Notes under the pieces: model-generated
What the model was told of the DNA's origin: nothing
What the model saw: the letters and a program-made list of their open reading frames with translations, nothing else
Databases searched by the model: none
Part shown: in pieces, positions 9,543 to 17,300 of the stretch
Layout of the letters: the number at the start of each line of letters is the position of its first letter
Numbering within the stretch: the first letter of the stretch is position 1
Assembly (NCBI GenBank): GCA_963663675.1
Contig: OY760498.1
Span: 1,302,001 to 1,366,000 of the forward strand
Source of the DNA: CAINVV01 sp963663675
GTDB taxonomy: Bacteria > Bacteroidota > Bacteroidia > Bacteroidales > Prolixibacteraceae
Direction of reading: 5' to 3'
DNA length: 64,000 nucleotides
Program-made: the position numbers and the translations under genes

Positions 9543-9574
9543 CAAAAGTAGATTATTTCTTCCGATTTAACAAA
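9543..9574 (-). promoter_or_regulatory. carAB promoter
   Basis: Read on the minus strand: TTTG (9574-9571), a 20-nt spacer, then TACTTTTG (9550-9543). Both match the -33 TTTG and -7 TAnnTTTG elements of the Bacteroidota primary sigma factor. The predicted transcription start is near 9537. Confidence 0.75.
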
Positions 9575-9650
9575 ACACATCCAAATAATTTATAAATATT
9601 CACAAAAAATTAACATTAAATATAATAATGCAAATAATATACATGAATAA

Positions 9651-9681
9651 TTGTATAATAGTCTTAAATTTCTTAATTTTG
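9651..9681 (+). promoter_or_regulatory. argR promoter
   Basis: TTG at 9651-9653, a 20-nt spacer, then TAATTTTG at 9674-9681, a full match to TAnnTTTG. The predicted start is near 9688, giving a leader of about 26 nt before the argR ATG at 9714. It is back-to-back with the carA promoter. Confidence 0.7.
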
Positions 9682-9691
9682 TATTTTTATT

Positions 9692-9707
9692 TTGTATAAA
9701 TATACAA
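9692..9707. promoter_or_regulatory. Palindromic operator, likely ARG box
   Basis: TTGTATA-AA-TATACAA is a perfect 7-bp palindrome with a 2-bp centre, placed just after the predicted argR start site and ending 6 nt before the ATG. ArgR hexamers bind AT-rich palindromes of about this size (E. coli half-site TGAATA). A second imperfect site, TGAATAATTGTATA at 9644-9657, overlaps the -33 element. This suggests that ArgR represses its own gene, and possibly carAB. Confidence 0.55.
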
Positions 9708-9713
9708 TTTGTA

Positions 9714-10217
9714 ATGACTTTGAAGAGCAAAGTAGAACGTTTTGAACTGATCAGGAAGATTATTTCTACGGAAATAATAAGTAACCAGGATGACCTCCAG
9801 TCGCGATTACTGTCTATGGGAATGGAGGTGACGCAGGCAACTCTTTCGCGTGATCTGAAGACATTGCAGGTTATCAAAGTAAGTGATGCTAAACTGGGAT
9901 ATGTCTATCGGCTTCCTTCCAATGAACTGCTTCATCCGGAGGAAGATGAGACCAGTTCAGTGAAGATGAATTTTCTTGCAGACGGAGTGCTGGGCATTGA
10001 ATTTTCAGGTAACCTGGCAGTTATCAGGACGCTCCCCGGATTCGCCTCAAGCACGGCCCTGGCTATTGATGAATCAGGATGCCGCGAAGTTCTTGGTACC
10101 ATTGCGGGAGATGACACAATCCTCGTTGTGATAAGGGATGGTTTTGGACGGAACGATGTAATAAGAGCCCTGGTTGCACTTATGCCGAAACTGGAGAACA
10201 AGCTCCATGTCGGATAA
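9714..10217 (+). CDS. argR: Arginine repressor ArgR
   Basis: 167-aa ArgR/AhrC regulator. The N-terminal winged helix spans about 1-75, with 'TQATLSRDLK' as recognition helix. The C-terminal domain (about 85-160) for hexamerisation and arginine binding contains 'GDDTILVVIRD'. ArgR senses L-arginine and represses arginine genes. I chose the ATG at 9714: the frame extends upstream to a TTG at 9651, but that would add 21 hydrophobic residues absent from the family, and the TTG is part of the promoter -33 element. It is the first gene of the plus-strand arginine cluster, divergent from carAB. Confidence 0.93.
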   Translation: MTLKSKVERFELIRKIISTEIISNQDDLQSRLLSMGMEVTQATLSRDLKTLQVIKVSDAKLGYVYRLPSNELLHPEEDETSSVKMNFLADGVLGIEFSGNLAVIRTLPGFASSTALAIDESGCREVLGTIAGDDTILVVIRDGFGRNDVIRALVALMPKLENKLHVG

Positions 10218-10275
10218 GATTCCAGGCTGGCCCTAGTGAAGAATTCATAAATTACTTGCGGTCATATTAATATTA

Positions 10276-10944
10276 ATGACAGAGAATTACTATAACAACA
10301 TGATATTCAGTAAGAAAAAGGAAGAAGATCAAAAGCCGGAAATCAAAGTACTGGTTGCCAGTGCCGAGCATCTAAAATATGTGGATGAAATCAACGACAC
10401 CATCGAAAAGGCATCCAAGGAGCGTGGCACCGGTATCGCCAGACGTACCTACGAATATATAGCGGGTAAGATTACGGAAGGTAAAGCAATTATAGCGCTC
10501 GATGGCGATAAATTTGCCGGATTTTGCTACATTGAATCCTGGAGTGATGAAAAATATGTGGCCAATTCGGGATTGATCGTTCACTGGGATTATCGGGGAT
10601 ATGGACTTGCCCGACGTATCAAGCACAAGGCATTTGATATCTCAAGAAGGCGGTTTCCGAATGCAAAGCTTTTTGGTCTTACGACAGGCCTGGCTGTAAT
10701 GAAAATAAATTCGGAGCTGGGTTACAGGCCGGTAACTTTTTCTGAGCTTACCGATGACGAACAATTCTGGAAGGGTTGTCAAAGCTGTGTCAACTACGAT
10801 ATCCTGCTGAGGATGAAGCACTCCAAATGCCTGTGTACCGGGATGTTGTATGATCCTGCCTGGCAAAAGGAGAAACGCAAAATGAACATGCCATTCGATC
10901 TTTTCCAGGAATGGCTGGAGAAGAGAAAGAAGGGGAAGGAGTGA
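10276..10944 (+). CDS. GNAT acyltransferase, likely N-acyl-glutamate synthase
   Basis: 222-aa GNAT-fold protein. The acyl-CoA pyrophosphate loop is seen as 'RGYGLA' near residue 112, after the beta-strand 'NSGLIVHW'. The cluster has no argA or argJ, yet all later pathway enzymes except argH are present, so this gene, between argR and argG, is the best candidate for the first step: acylation of glutamate. Related genes sit in the same place in Bacteroides arginine clusters, and I recall genetic evidence there for an N-succinylglutamate synthase role. Succinyl-CoA as donor is inferred from the Pro90 transcarbamylase in the same cluster. The C-terminal region has several cysteines (CQSC, CLC) of unknown role. 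Confidence 0.75.
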   Translation: MTENYYNNMIFSKKKEEDQKPEIKVLVASAEHLKYVDEINDTIEKASKERGTGIARRTYEYIAGKITEGKAIIALDGDKFAGFCYIESWSDEKYVANSGLIVHWDYRGYGLARRIKHKAFDISRRRFPNAKLFGLTTGLAVMKINSELGYRPVTFSELTDDEQFWKGCQSCVNYDILLRMKHSKCLCTGMLYDPAWQKEKRKMNMPFDLFQEWLEKRKKGKE

Positions 10945-11068
10945 AGCCGGGAAATACCTAGAAATAGGAAATAATAGAAATAAATTGTAATAAACAAAAA
11001 TACGGATTCTGGAATTTTATCAATTTTTAAAGATTTAATATTCAATACATTAAATAAAATATTTTCAA

Positions 11069-12262
11069 ATGAAGGAAAAAGTCGTTCTTGCATTCAGCGG
11101 TGGTTTGGATACCTCGTTTTGCGCCATTTATCTTAATAAGGAGAAAGGATTGGATGTATATTCTGCGGTAGCTAATACCGGAGGTTTTTCGAAAGAAGAG
11201 CTTGTAGCTATTGAAAATAAAGCCTATTCCCTGGGAGTAAAAGCTCACAAGGAACTGGATATCACTGCTGATTATTACAACAAAGGTATACGCTACATGG
11301 TGTACGGTAATATTTTGAGAAACAATACTTATCCCATTTCAGTCAGTTCCGAAAGGATCTTTCAGGCACTTGCAGTAATCGATTATGCCAAGAAAATAGG
11401 TGCTCAATATGTTGCGCATGGGAGTACGGGTGCCGGTAATGACCAGATCAGGTTCGACCTGGCTTTTGAGGTTCTGGCACCTGAGATTAAAATTCTGACG
11501 CCGACCAGGGATCTTCAGCTAACCCGTGAGGCTGAAATTGAGTACCTGCGTAAACATGGAGTCAAGGATAATTTTGAAAAAATGGCCTATTCTATCAACC
11601 AGGGTTTGTGGGGTACCAGTATTGGCGGCAAAGAGACCCTGACCAGCAACCAGACCCTTCCTGAGAGTGCCTATCCAACCCATTTGTCAAAAAATGGAGA
11701 GGAAATTCTTACCCTGGAATTTGTGAAAGGTCAATTGAAGGCAGTTAATGGCAAAACACATCATATTCCTGTGGATGCGATCCGTGAAGTTGAAAAAATT
11801 GGTTCTGCCTGGTCCATCGGCCGTGATATGCACGTTGGTGATACCATTATCGGAATCAAGGGTCGTGTAGGTTTTGAAGCTGCCGCCCCGATGTTAATCA
11901 TAAAGGCACATCATCTACTTGAAAAACATACACTTACCAAATGGCAGCAATACTGGAAAGAGCAGTTGAGCAACTGGTATGGCATGTTCCTTCACGAAGC
12001 ACAATACCTTGAGCCTGTCATGCGTGACATGGAGAAATTTCTTGAAAGCAGCCAGGATAATGTGACAGGTAAGGTCATTATCAAGCTTTTGCCTTATACT
12101 TTCCAGTTGGTGGGAATTGAATCTGAACATGACCTGATGAGCAGCAGTTTCGGTCAGTACGGCGAAATGAACAAAGCCTGGACTGCTGATGACGCCAAAG
12201 GTTATACCAAAATTCTGAGTAATCAGCTGAAAATATTCTTTTCGGTTAACAACAAACTGTAA
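11069..12262 (+). CDS. argG: Argininosuccinate synthase
   Basis: 397-aa enzyme of full family length. The N-terminal ATP-pyrophosphatase loop 'AFSGGLDTS' lies at residues 8-16 and the citrulline/aspartate-binding segment 'HGSTGAGNDQIRF' near 117. It joins citrulline and aspartate using ATP to give argininosuccinate. The gene for the next enzyme, argH, is not in the window. The 124-nt gap upstream is AT-rich with loose GAAATA repeats (about 10953-10985). Confidence 0.96.
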   Translation: MKEKVVLAFSGGLDTSFCAIYLNKEKGLDVYSAVANTGGFSKEELVAIENKAYSLGVKAHKELDITADYYNKGIRYMVYGNILRNNTYPISVSSERIFQALAVIDYAKKIGAQYVAHGSTGAGNDQIRFDLAFEVLAPEIKILTPTRDLQLTREAEIEYLRKHGVKDNFEKMAYSINQGLWGTSIGGKETLTSNQTLPESAYPTHLSKNGEEILTLEFVKGQLKAVNGKTHHIPVDAIREVEKIGSAWSIGRDMHVGDTIIGIKGRVGFEAAAPMLIIKAHHLLEKHTLTKWQQYWKEQLSNWYGMFLHEAQYLEPVMRDMEKFLESSQDNVTGKVIIKLLPYTFQLVGIESEHDLMSSSFGQYGEMNKAWTADDAKGYTKILSNQLKIFFSVNNKL

Positions 12263-12330
12263 CAGTTTAAACACAAAGATGGGCATCTTCACTTGCCATC
12301 CGATCATTTTAATACCATAGAGCACAGAGA

Positions 12331-13311
12331 ATGCCAGCAAAGAAAAAAATTAATATAGGGATTGTAGGCGGGGCAGGTTATACCGCGGGTGAACTGATCC
12401 GGATACTTCTGTACCATCCAAATGCTGAATTGAAATATATTCAGAGCGGAAGTAATGACGGTCAGCAAATTAGCTCAGTACACAGGGATTTGGCGGGTGA
12501 TACTACTCTGCATTTTTCAGAAATTGATACGGAAGATGTTGATCTGCTGTTTCTCTGTTCAGGGCATGGAAAATCACTGGAATACCTGTCACAAAACAAT
12601 CTGCCGCAGAAGGTGCGGATCATAGACTTAAGCCATGATTTCCGCCTTAAAAGGGATGAAAATGACTTTGTGTACGGGCTTCCTGAACTGAATAAAAAAG
12701 CCATTCAGTCTGCCTCCAGGATTGCAAATCCAGGATGTTTTGCCACTTGTATCGAACTGGCAATATTGCCGCTTGCCGCTGCAGGTATTCTGAGGGATGA
12801 TATCCATGTCAATGCAATTACCGGATCAACAGGGGCAGGACAAGCGCCGACCAAGACCTCTCATTTCAGCTGGCGTGACAATAATCTTTCTGTATATAAG
12901 GCATTTGAACACCAGCACCTGGGAGAAATCTGTCAGAGCCTGGTCCAGGTACAACCCGGATTCAGCCACAATGTTCATTTTATTCCGGTACGAGGCAATT
13001 ATACCCGTGGAATATTCGCCATGACCTATACCCGCTTTGAGGCGACACTTGCCGATGCCTGCCAGTTGTATGCAAATTATTATGATTCTCATCCGTTTGT
13101 AACACTTTCAGATGAAAATCCTGATATGAAACAGGTAGTCAATACCAATAAGTGCCTGATCTACCTTGAAAAACACGGTGATCAGCTGATGATAATCTCC
13201 TGTATCGACAACCTTGTAAAGGGTGCTTCCGGTCAGGCCGTTCAAAATATGAACCTTATGTTCGGACTGGATGAAAAAGCGGGACTAAATCTCAAGGCAG
13301 TTGCATTCTAA
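12331..13311 (+). CDS. argC: N-acetyl/N-succinyl-gamma-glutamyl-phosphate reductase
   Basis: 326-aa NADPH-dependent reductase. The Rossmann motif 'GIVGGAGYTAGE' is at residues 10-21 and the catalytic cysteine C136 in 'ANPGCFATC'. It reduces the N-acyl-glutamyl phosphate made by ArgB to the semialdehyde used by ArgD. The acyl group is probably succinyl here, judged from the transcarbamylase of the same cluster. It follows argG by 68 nt. Confidence 0.95.
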   Translation: MPAKKKINIGIVGGAGYTAGELIRILLYHPNAELKYIQSGSNDGQQISSVHRDLAGDTTLHFSEIDTEDVDLLFLCSGHGKSLEYLSQNNLPQKVRIIDLSHDFRLKRDENDFVYGLPELNKKAIQSASRIANPGCFATCIELAILPLAAAGILRDDIHVNAITGSTGAGQAPTKTSHFSWRDNNLSVYKAFEHQHLGEICQSLVQVQPGFSHNVHFIPVRGNYTRGIFAMTYTRFEATLADACQLYANYYDSHPFVTLSDENPDMKQVVNTNKCLIYLEKHGDQLMIISCIDNLVKGASGQAVQNMNLMFGLDEKAGLNLKAVAF

Positions 13312-13448
13312 ATAACAATTTCCATGTTGGATTTTGCAGTGATGAAATAAAAGTTTGTGCCTGATTTTTATAAAAAGAGCTGTAAAACTATATCCTTCAT
13401 TTATTCAAAAATTCTTAATCGAAATTTAACCTCTTAAATAATTCTATC

Positions 13449-14579
13449 GTGAATCTTTTCGATGTTTACCCACTTTACGACCTGACGCCTGTTTCGGCTT
13501 CCGGCTGTACCATTACCGATCAAAATGGTACTGAATACCTGGATCTGTATGGAGGTCATGCGGTAATTTCAGTAGGACATTCACATCCTTACTATGTGCA
13601 GCGGATCAGTGATCAGCTGAAAAAAATTGGTTTCTATTCCAATTCTGTACAAAACCCCATGCAGTCCGAACTTGCGGAAAAGCTGGGAGAGCTTTCCGGA
13701 TACGCAGATTACAACCTGTTTTTGTGCAATTCCGGCGCTGAGGCCAATGAAAATGCCTTGAAGCTGGCTTCATTCCTGACAGGTAAAAAAAGAGTGGCCG
13801 CCTTCGAAAAATCATTTCATGGCAGAACATCTGCTGCTGTAGCAGTGACTGATAATCCAAAAATCATAGCTCCGATCAACGATGTTCATGACCGGGTTAT
13901 CCTCCCGCTCAACGATGAGGCCGCGCTGGAGGCTGCATTGCAAACGGGAGAAGTAGCCGCTGTCCTGGTGGAAGGTATCCAGGGGATCGGGGGTTGCAGG
14001 GTTCCTGATCCTGCTTTTTTGCAGAGTGCATCCAGATTATGCAAAGAAAACGGAGTTGTTTTTATATTGGATGAAATTCAATCGGGATACGGCCGAAGCG
14101 GGAAATTCTTTGCTCACCAATATGCCGGAATCCGGCCTGACGTGATCACTGTAGCCAAAGGGATGGGAAACGGTTTCCCGATGGGAGGCGTATTGATTTC
14201 CCCGGAATACAAGGCATGGCATGGTATGCTCGGAACAACCTTTGGTGGTAATTACCTGGCTTGTGCAGCCGGACTCGCAGTGCTGGAAATTATGGAGCAG
14301 GAAAACCTGGTTGAGAATGCTGCCCGGATAGGTGGCTTCCTGATGAAGGAGCTGTCCTTATTTCCTGATATTAAAGAGATTAGGGGTAAGGGGCTGATGA
14401 TCGGTCTTGAATTTGATGAACCGATCCTGATACTTCGCAAACGATTATTGTTTGAGGAAAAAATTTTTACAGGCATTACAGGAAACAAAGTTATAAGGAT
14501 ACTTCCCCCCCTGACGCTTACAATGTCTGATGCAACACGTTTTCTGGAATCATTCCAACGTATGTTGAAAAATTTGTAA
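13449..14579 (+). CDS. argD: N-acetyl/N-succinylornithine aminotransferase
   Basis: 376-aa class III PLP aminotransferase. The PLP lysine is K237 in 'VAKGMGNG', the phosphate-binding 'NSGAEANE' is at 94-101, and 'LDEIQSGYGR' (208-217) holds the pyridine-binding aspartate. It transfers an amino group from glutamate to the acylated semialdehyde. The start is GTG at 13449; the resulting N-terminus 'MNLFDVYPLYDL' matches Bacteroidota ArgD proteins. The 137-nt gap upstream shows no clear promoter. Confidence 0.95.
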   Translation: MNLFDVYPLYDLTPVSASGCTITDQNGTEYLDLYGGHAVISVGHSHPYYVQRISDQLKKIGFYSNSVQNPMQSELAEKLGELSGYADYNLFLCNSGAEANENALKLASFLTGKKRVAAFEKSFHGRTSAAVAVTDNPKIIAPINDVHDRVILPLNDEAALEAALQTGEVAAVLVEGIQGIGGCRVPDPAFLQSASRLCKENGVVFILDEIQSGYGRSGKFFAHQYAGIRPDVITVAKGMGNGFPMGGVLISPEYKAWHGMLGTTFGGNYLACAAGLAVLEIMEQENLVENAARIGGFLMKELSLFPDIKEIRGKGLMIGLEFDEPILILRKRLLFEEKIFTGITGNKVIRILPPLTLTMSDATRFLESFQRMLKNL

Positions 14580-14609
14580 TTTGCACTCACAATCACAAAC
14601 AGTCCATTT

Positions 14610-15413
14610 ATGCAGATCAATGAAATCAATATAGGGATCATCGGGGGCGGAAATCTTGGCAGATCAGTAGCCGAGGGCTTTTTGAAGGCAGGTATCGAAG
14701 CGTCCAAAATTGTGGTGACAAGACGAAAAGTCCATCTGCTGGATGATCTCCAGGCCAAAGGAGTCAGGATTGAAAAAGAGAACAACAAAGCTGTTATCGG
14801 CCAGGATGTAATTGTACTGGCTGTAAAACCTTACCAGGCGGCAGAGATTCTCAAAGAGCTGTATCCTGTTTTGAAACCCGGACAGATTCTCCTTTCACTG
14901 ATGACGGGTATTTCACTGGCGCAACTGAATGAAATGCTGCCTGGGGGAGTTCTGGCCTTCAGAGTCATGCCAAATACTGCTGTTGCACTACAGGAATCCA
15001 TGACGCTCATCGCTGCACCTGAATGCGAACCAGCCATACAAAAACTGGTAGAAGATCTCTTCGAGACGCTTGGGAAGGTTATTTTTATCAACGAAGAGCT
15101 TATGGCAGCTGCCACTGTGCTGGGTGCATGCGGTATTGCATTTGCATTGCGTTTTATCAGGGCAGCCATCCAGGGCGGGGTCGAGATTGGTTTCGGGGCT
15201 GATGTGGCACAGCAGATTGTTGCCCAGACAGTTAAAGGAGCTTCTGAATTAATTTTGCAGACAGGTCATCATCCGGAACAGGAAATAGACAAAGTTACTA
15301 CGCCCAAAGGCATCACAATTTCGGGACTGAACGAAATGGAACATCAGGGATTTTCTTCTGCTCTGATCAGGGGTCTGCTGGTTTCCTACAACAAGGTGAG
15401 CAATATCAAATAA
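14610..15413 (+). CDS. proC: Pyrroline-5-carboxylate reductase
   Basis: 267-aa enzyme with the N-terminal dinucleotide motif 'IGIIGGGNLGRS' near residues 7-18 and the C-terminal all-helical dimer domain with 'TPKGITISGL' near 230. It catalyses the last step of proline synthesis, reducing 1-pyrroline-5-carboxylate with NAD(P)H. It sits between argD and a regulator gene; together with proB and proA downstream the window encodes the whole glutamate-to-proline route. Confidence 0.95.
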   Translation: MQINEINIGIIGGGNLGRSVAEGFLKAGIEASKIVVTRRKVHLLDDLQAKGVRIEKENNKAVIGQDVIVLAVKPYQAAEILKELYPVLKPGQILLSLMTGISLAQLNEMLPGGVLAFRVMPNTAVALQESMTLIAAPECEPAIQKLVEDLFETLGKVIFINEELMAAATVLGACGIAFALRFIRAAIQGGVEIGFGADVAQQIVAQTVKGASELILQTGHHPEQEIDKVTTPKGITISGLNEMEHQGFSSALIRGLLVSYNKVSNIK

Positions 15414-15444
15414 TTACGACAACCAACTTCAAAAAGCATAAATT

Positions 15445-15996
15445 ATGGAACGACAAATCATTGAGATTGCTGACCGTCTCAGGGGTATGCGTGAATCACT
15501 GGAAATATCACCGGAAAAGGCCGCCATTGCCTGCGATATTCCTGTAGAAGTCTATTTGAAGTATGAAAGTGGTGAAGCCGATATTCCGGTGAGTATTTTG
15601 CACCGGATGGCAAAGCATTTTGGTTTTGATATTACTACACTCCTGACAGGTGAGCAGCCTCACGTACATACTTACTCCCTTACCAGGAAAGGCAAGGGGG
15701 TAACAGTACACAGGCGTCGTTCCTACAATTATGAGTCGCTGGCAGCCAATTTTGTCAACAGGAAGGCAGATCCCTATTATGTGATAGTTGAACCGAAAGA
15801 AGACCCAGATGTTACTTTTAATGCACACCCGGGTCAGGAATTCAATTTTATTCTGGAAGGTCAACTGAAGATCTGTATTGGTGATAATGAGCTGATAATG
15901 AATCCAGGAGACTCTCTTTATTTCGACTCGGCCATCCCTCACGGGATGCAGGCTATGAATGGTAGAGTGGCGAAATTTCTGGCTGTGGTACTTTAA
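15445..15996 (+). CDS. XRE-family regulator with C-terminal cupin sensor
   Basis: 183-aa protein: an N-terminal lambda-repressor-type helix-turn-helix (about 5-65, 'PEKAAIACDIPVEVYLKYES') joined to a cupin barrel (about 110-183, with 'HPGQEFNFILEG' and 'PGDSLYFDSAIPHGM'). Cupin-XRE regulators usually sense a small ligand and control nearby metabolic genes. Its position between proC and proBA suggests amino-acid-related control, but the ligand is unknown. Confidence 0.88.
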   Translation: MERQIIEIADRLRGMRESLEISPEKAAIACDIPVEVYLKYESGEADIPVSILHRMAKHFGFDITTLLTGEQPHVHTYSLTRKGKGVTVHRRRSYNYESLAANFVNRKADPYYVIVEPKEDPDVTFNAHPGQEFNFILEGQLKICIGDNELIMNPGDSLYFDSAIPHGMQAMNGRVAKFLAVVL

Positions 15997-16042
15997 GAAT
16001 ATTGAAAAATGGAAATACATTGAATAAAGGAGAAATATATTG

Positions 16043-16080
16043 AAATAGAAATAGGTCGAAATAAATAGAAATAGGTCGAG
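16043..16080. repeat. Direct repeat of AATAGAAATAGGTCGA, 20-nt period
   Basis: The 16-mer AATAGAAATAGGTCGA occurs at 16044-16059 and again at 16064-16079, built from GAAATA-like units. The 206-nt gap around it (XRE gene to proB) also holds GGAAATACATTG near 16011 and a nearly complementary CAATGTATTCCC near 16108, so a large imperfect hairpin is possible. No gene is visible in the gap. Confidence 0.75.
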
Positions 16081-16202
16081 ATGCAATTTCGCAAAAAGCC
16101 TTAAACCAATGTATTCCCAATTATTACTACTTATTTCCATCCATTCATCCATTGTCAATTCCCTTTTTCGAAATATTTCCTCATTTATCCTGATTAATTA
16201 GA

Positions 16203-17300
16203 ATGAATTTAAATAGCAAGCAGATATTCAAAAAAATTGTCGTCAAGGTAGGCAGTAATGTTTTGACCAGGGATGATGGAATGTTGAATATCTCCAGGAT
16301 GGCTCATATTGTCGGGCAAATTTCCCAGTTAAGAAACGAGGGGGTACAGGTTATTCTGGTTACATCCGGGGCAGTTGCTGCAGGACGAGCCGTAGTGGGG
16401 CCCATGAAAAAACTGGATCCTGTTTCTGCCCGCCAGTTGTGGTCGGCTGTAGGCCAGGTAAAACTGATTAACCGCTATGCTGATCTGTTTCAGGAGCACG
16501 GTCTTACTTGTGCACAGGTTCTCACTACCAAAGAAAATTTTGGAGACAGGCATCACTATCTGAACATGCGCAATTGCATGCAGACTTTGCTTGAGAACGA
16601 TGTAATTCCTGTTGTCAATGAGAATGATACAATATCAGTAACAGAACTGATGTTTACTGACAATGATGAATTGTCTGGTTTGATAGCCTCTATGATGGAT
16701 ATGGAAGCCCTGGTACTGCTCTCAAATGTAGACGGAGTCTACACTGCGGCACCCGAACAGCAGGGTAGTGAGTTGATTCAGACCATTCACCACAACAAAA
16801 CTGCAGAGGGTATCTCCATCTCGGCAACAAAATCCAATTTTGGAAGAGGAGGAATGCTGACCAAATATCACATTGCCTCAAAACTTGCTGGGCAGGGGAT
16901 ATCCGTATTTATCGCCAATGGATTCAGAGAGAACATTTTAAAAGATATTTTGCTTGGCAAAAAGCAGAATTCTTATACTCAATTTCTTCCTTCAGCCAAA
17001 AAATCTAGCGGAGTGAGAAAATGGCTTGCACATTCTGACGATTTTGCGCGTGGCGAGGTGACCATTAACGAGGGAGCCAAATCTGCACTTCTTTCTGACA
17101 GGGCAGTAAGCCTGCTTATGATTGGAATTACCTCCGTAACGGGATATTTCAAAGATGGAGATATAGTGAGAATTAAGGACGCTGAGGGCAATTTACTGGG
17201 TTTAGGCAAGACATCTTTCTCTTCTGACGAAACAAATGAGGAAAAAGGTGGTAAAAAGACAAAACCATTTATTCATTACGATTACCTTTATCTTATCTGA
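16203..17300 (+). CDS. proB: Glutamate 5-kinase
   Basis: 365-aa enzyme. The amino-acid kinase domain (about 9-260) starts with 'KIVVKVGSNVL' and contains 'VTSGAVAAG' and the substrate segment 'VVNENDTISV'. The C-terminal about 85 residues form a PUA domain as in E. coli ProB. It phosphorylates glutamate for proline synthesis and is normally inhibited by proline. Its stop overlaps the proA start (TGATG), so the two are translationally coupled. Confidence 0.95.
   Translation: MNLNSKQIFKKIVVKVGSNVLTRDDGMLNISRMAHIVGQISQLRNEGVQVILVTSGAVAAGRAVVGPMKKLDPVSARQLWSAVGQVKLINRYADLFQEHGLTCAQVLTTKENFGDRHHYLNMRNCMQTLLENDVIPVVNENDTISVTELMFTDNDELSGLIASMMDMEALVLLSNVDGVYTAAPEQQGSELIQTIHHNKTAEGISISATKSNFGRGGMLTKYHIASKLAGQGISVFIANGFRENILKDILLGKKQNSYTQFLPSAKKSSGVRKWLAHSDDFARGEVTINEGAKSALLSDRAVSLLMIGITSVTGYFKDGDIVRIKDAEGNLLGLGKTSFSSDETNEEKGGKKTKPFIHYDYLYLI

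Noticed and set aside
9651..9713. Upstream TTG start for ArgR
   Set aside because: It would add 21 hydrophobic residues unlike the family, and the TTG serves as the -33 promoter element.
15508..16158. 216-codon open frame antisense to the XRE/cupin gene
   Set aside because: The plus-strand gene has clear HTH and cupin domains; the reverse frame has none and enters repeat-rich intergenic DNA.
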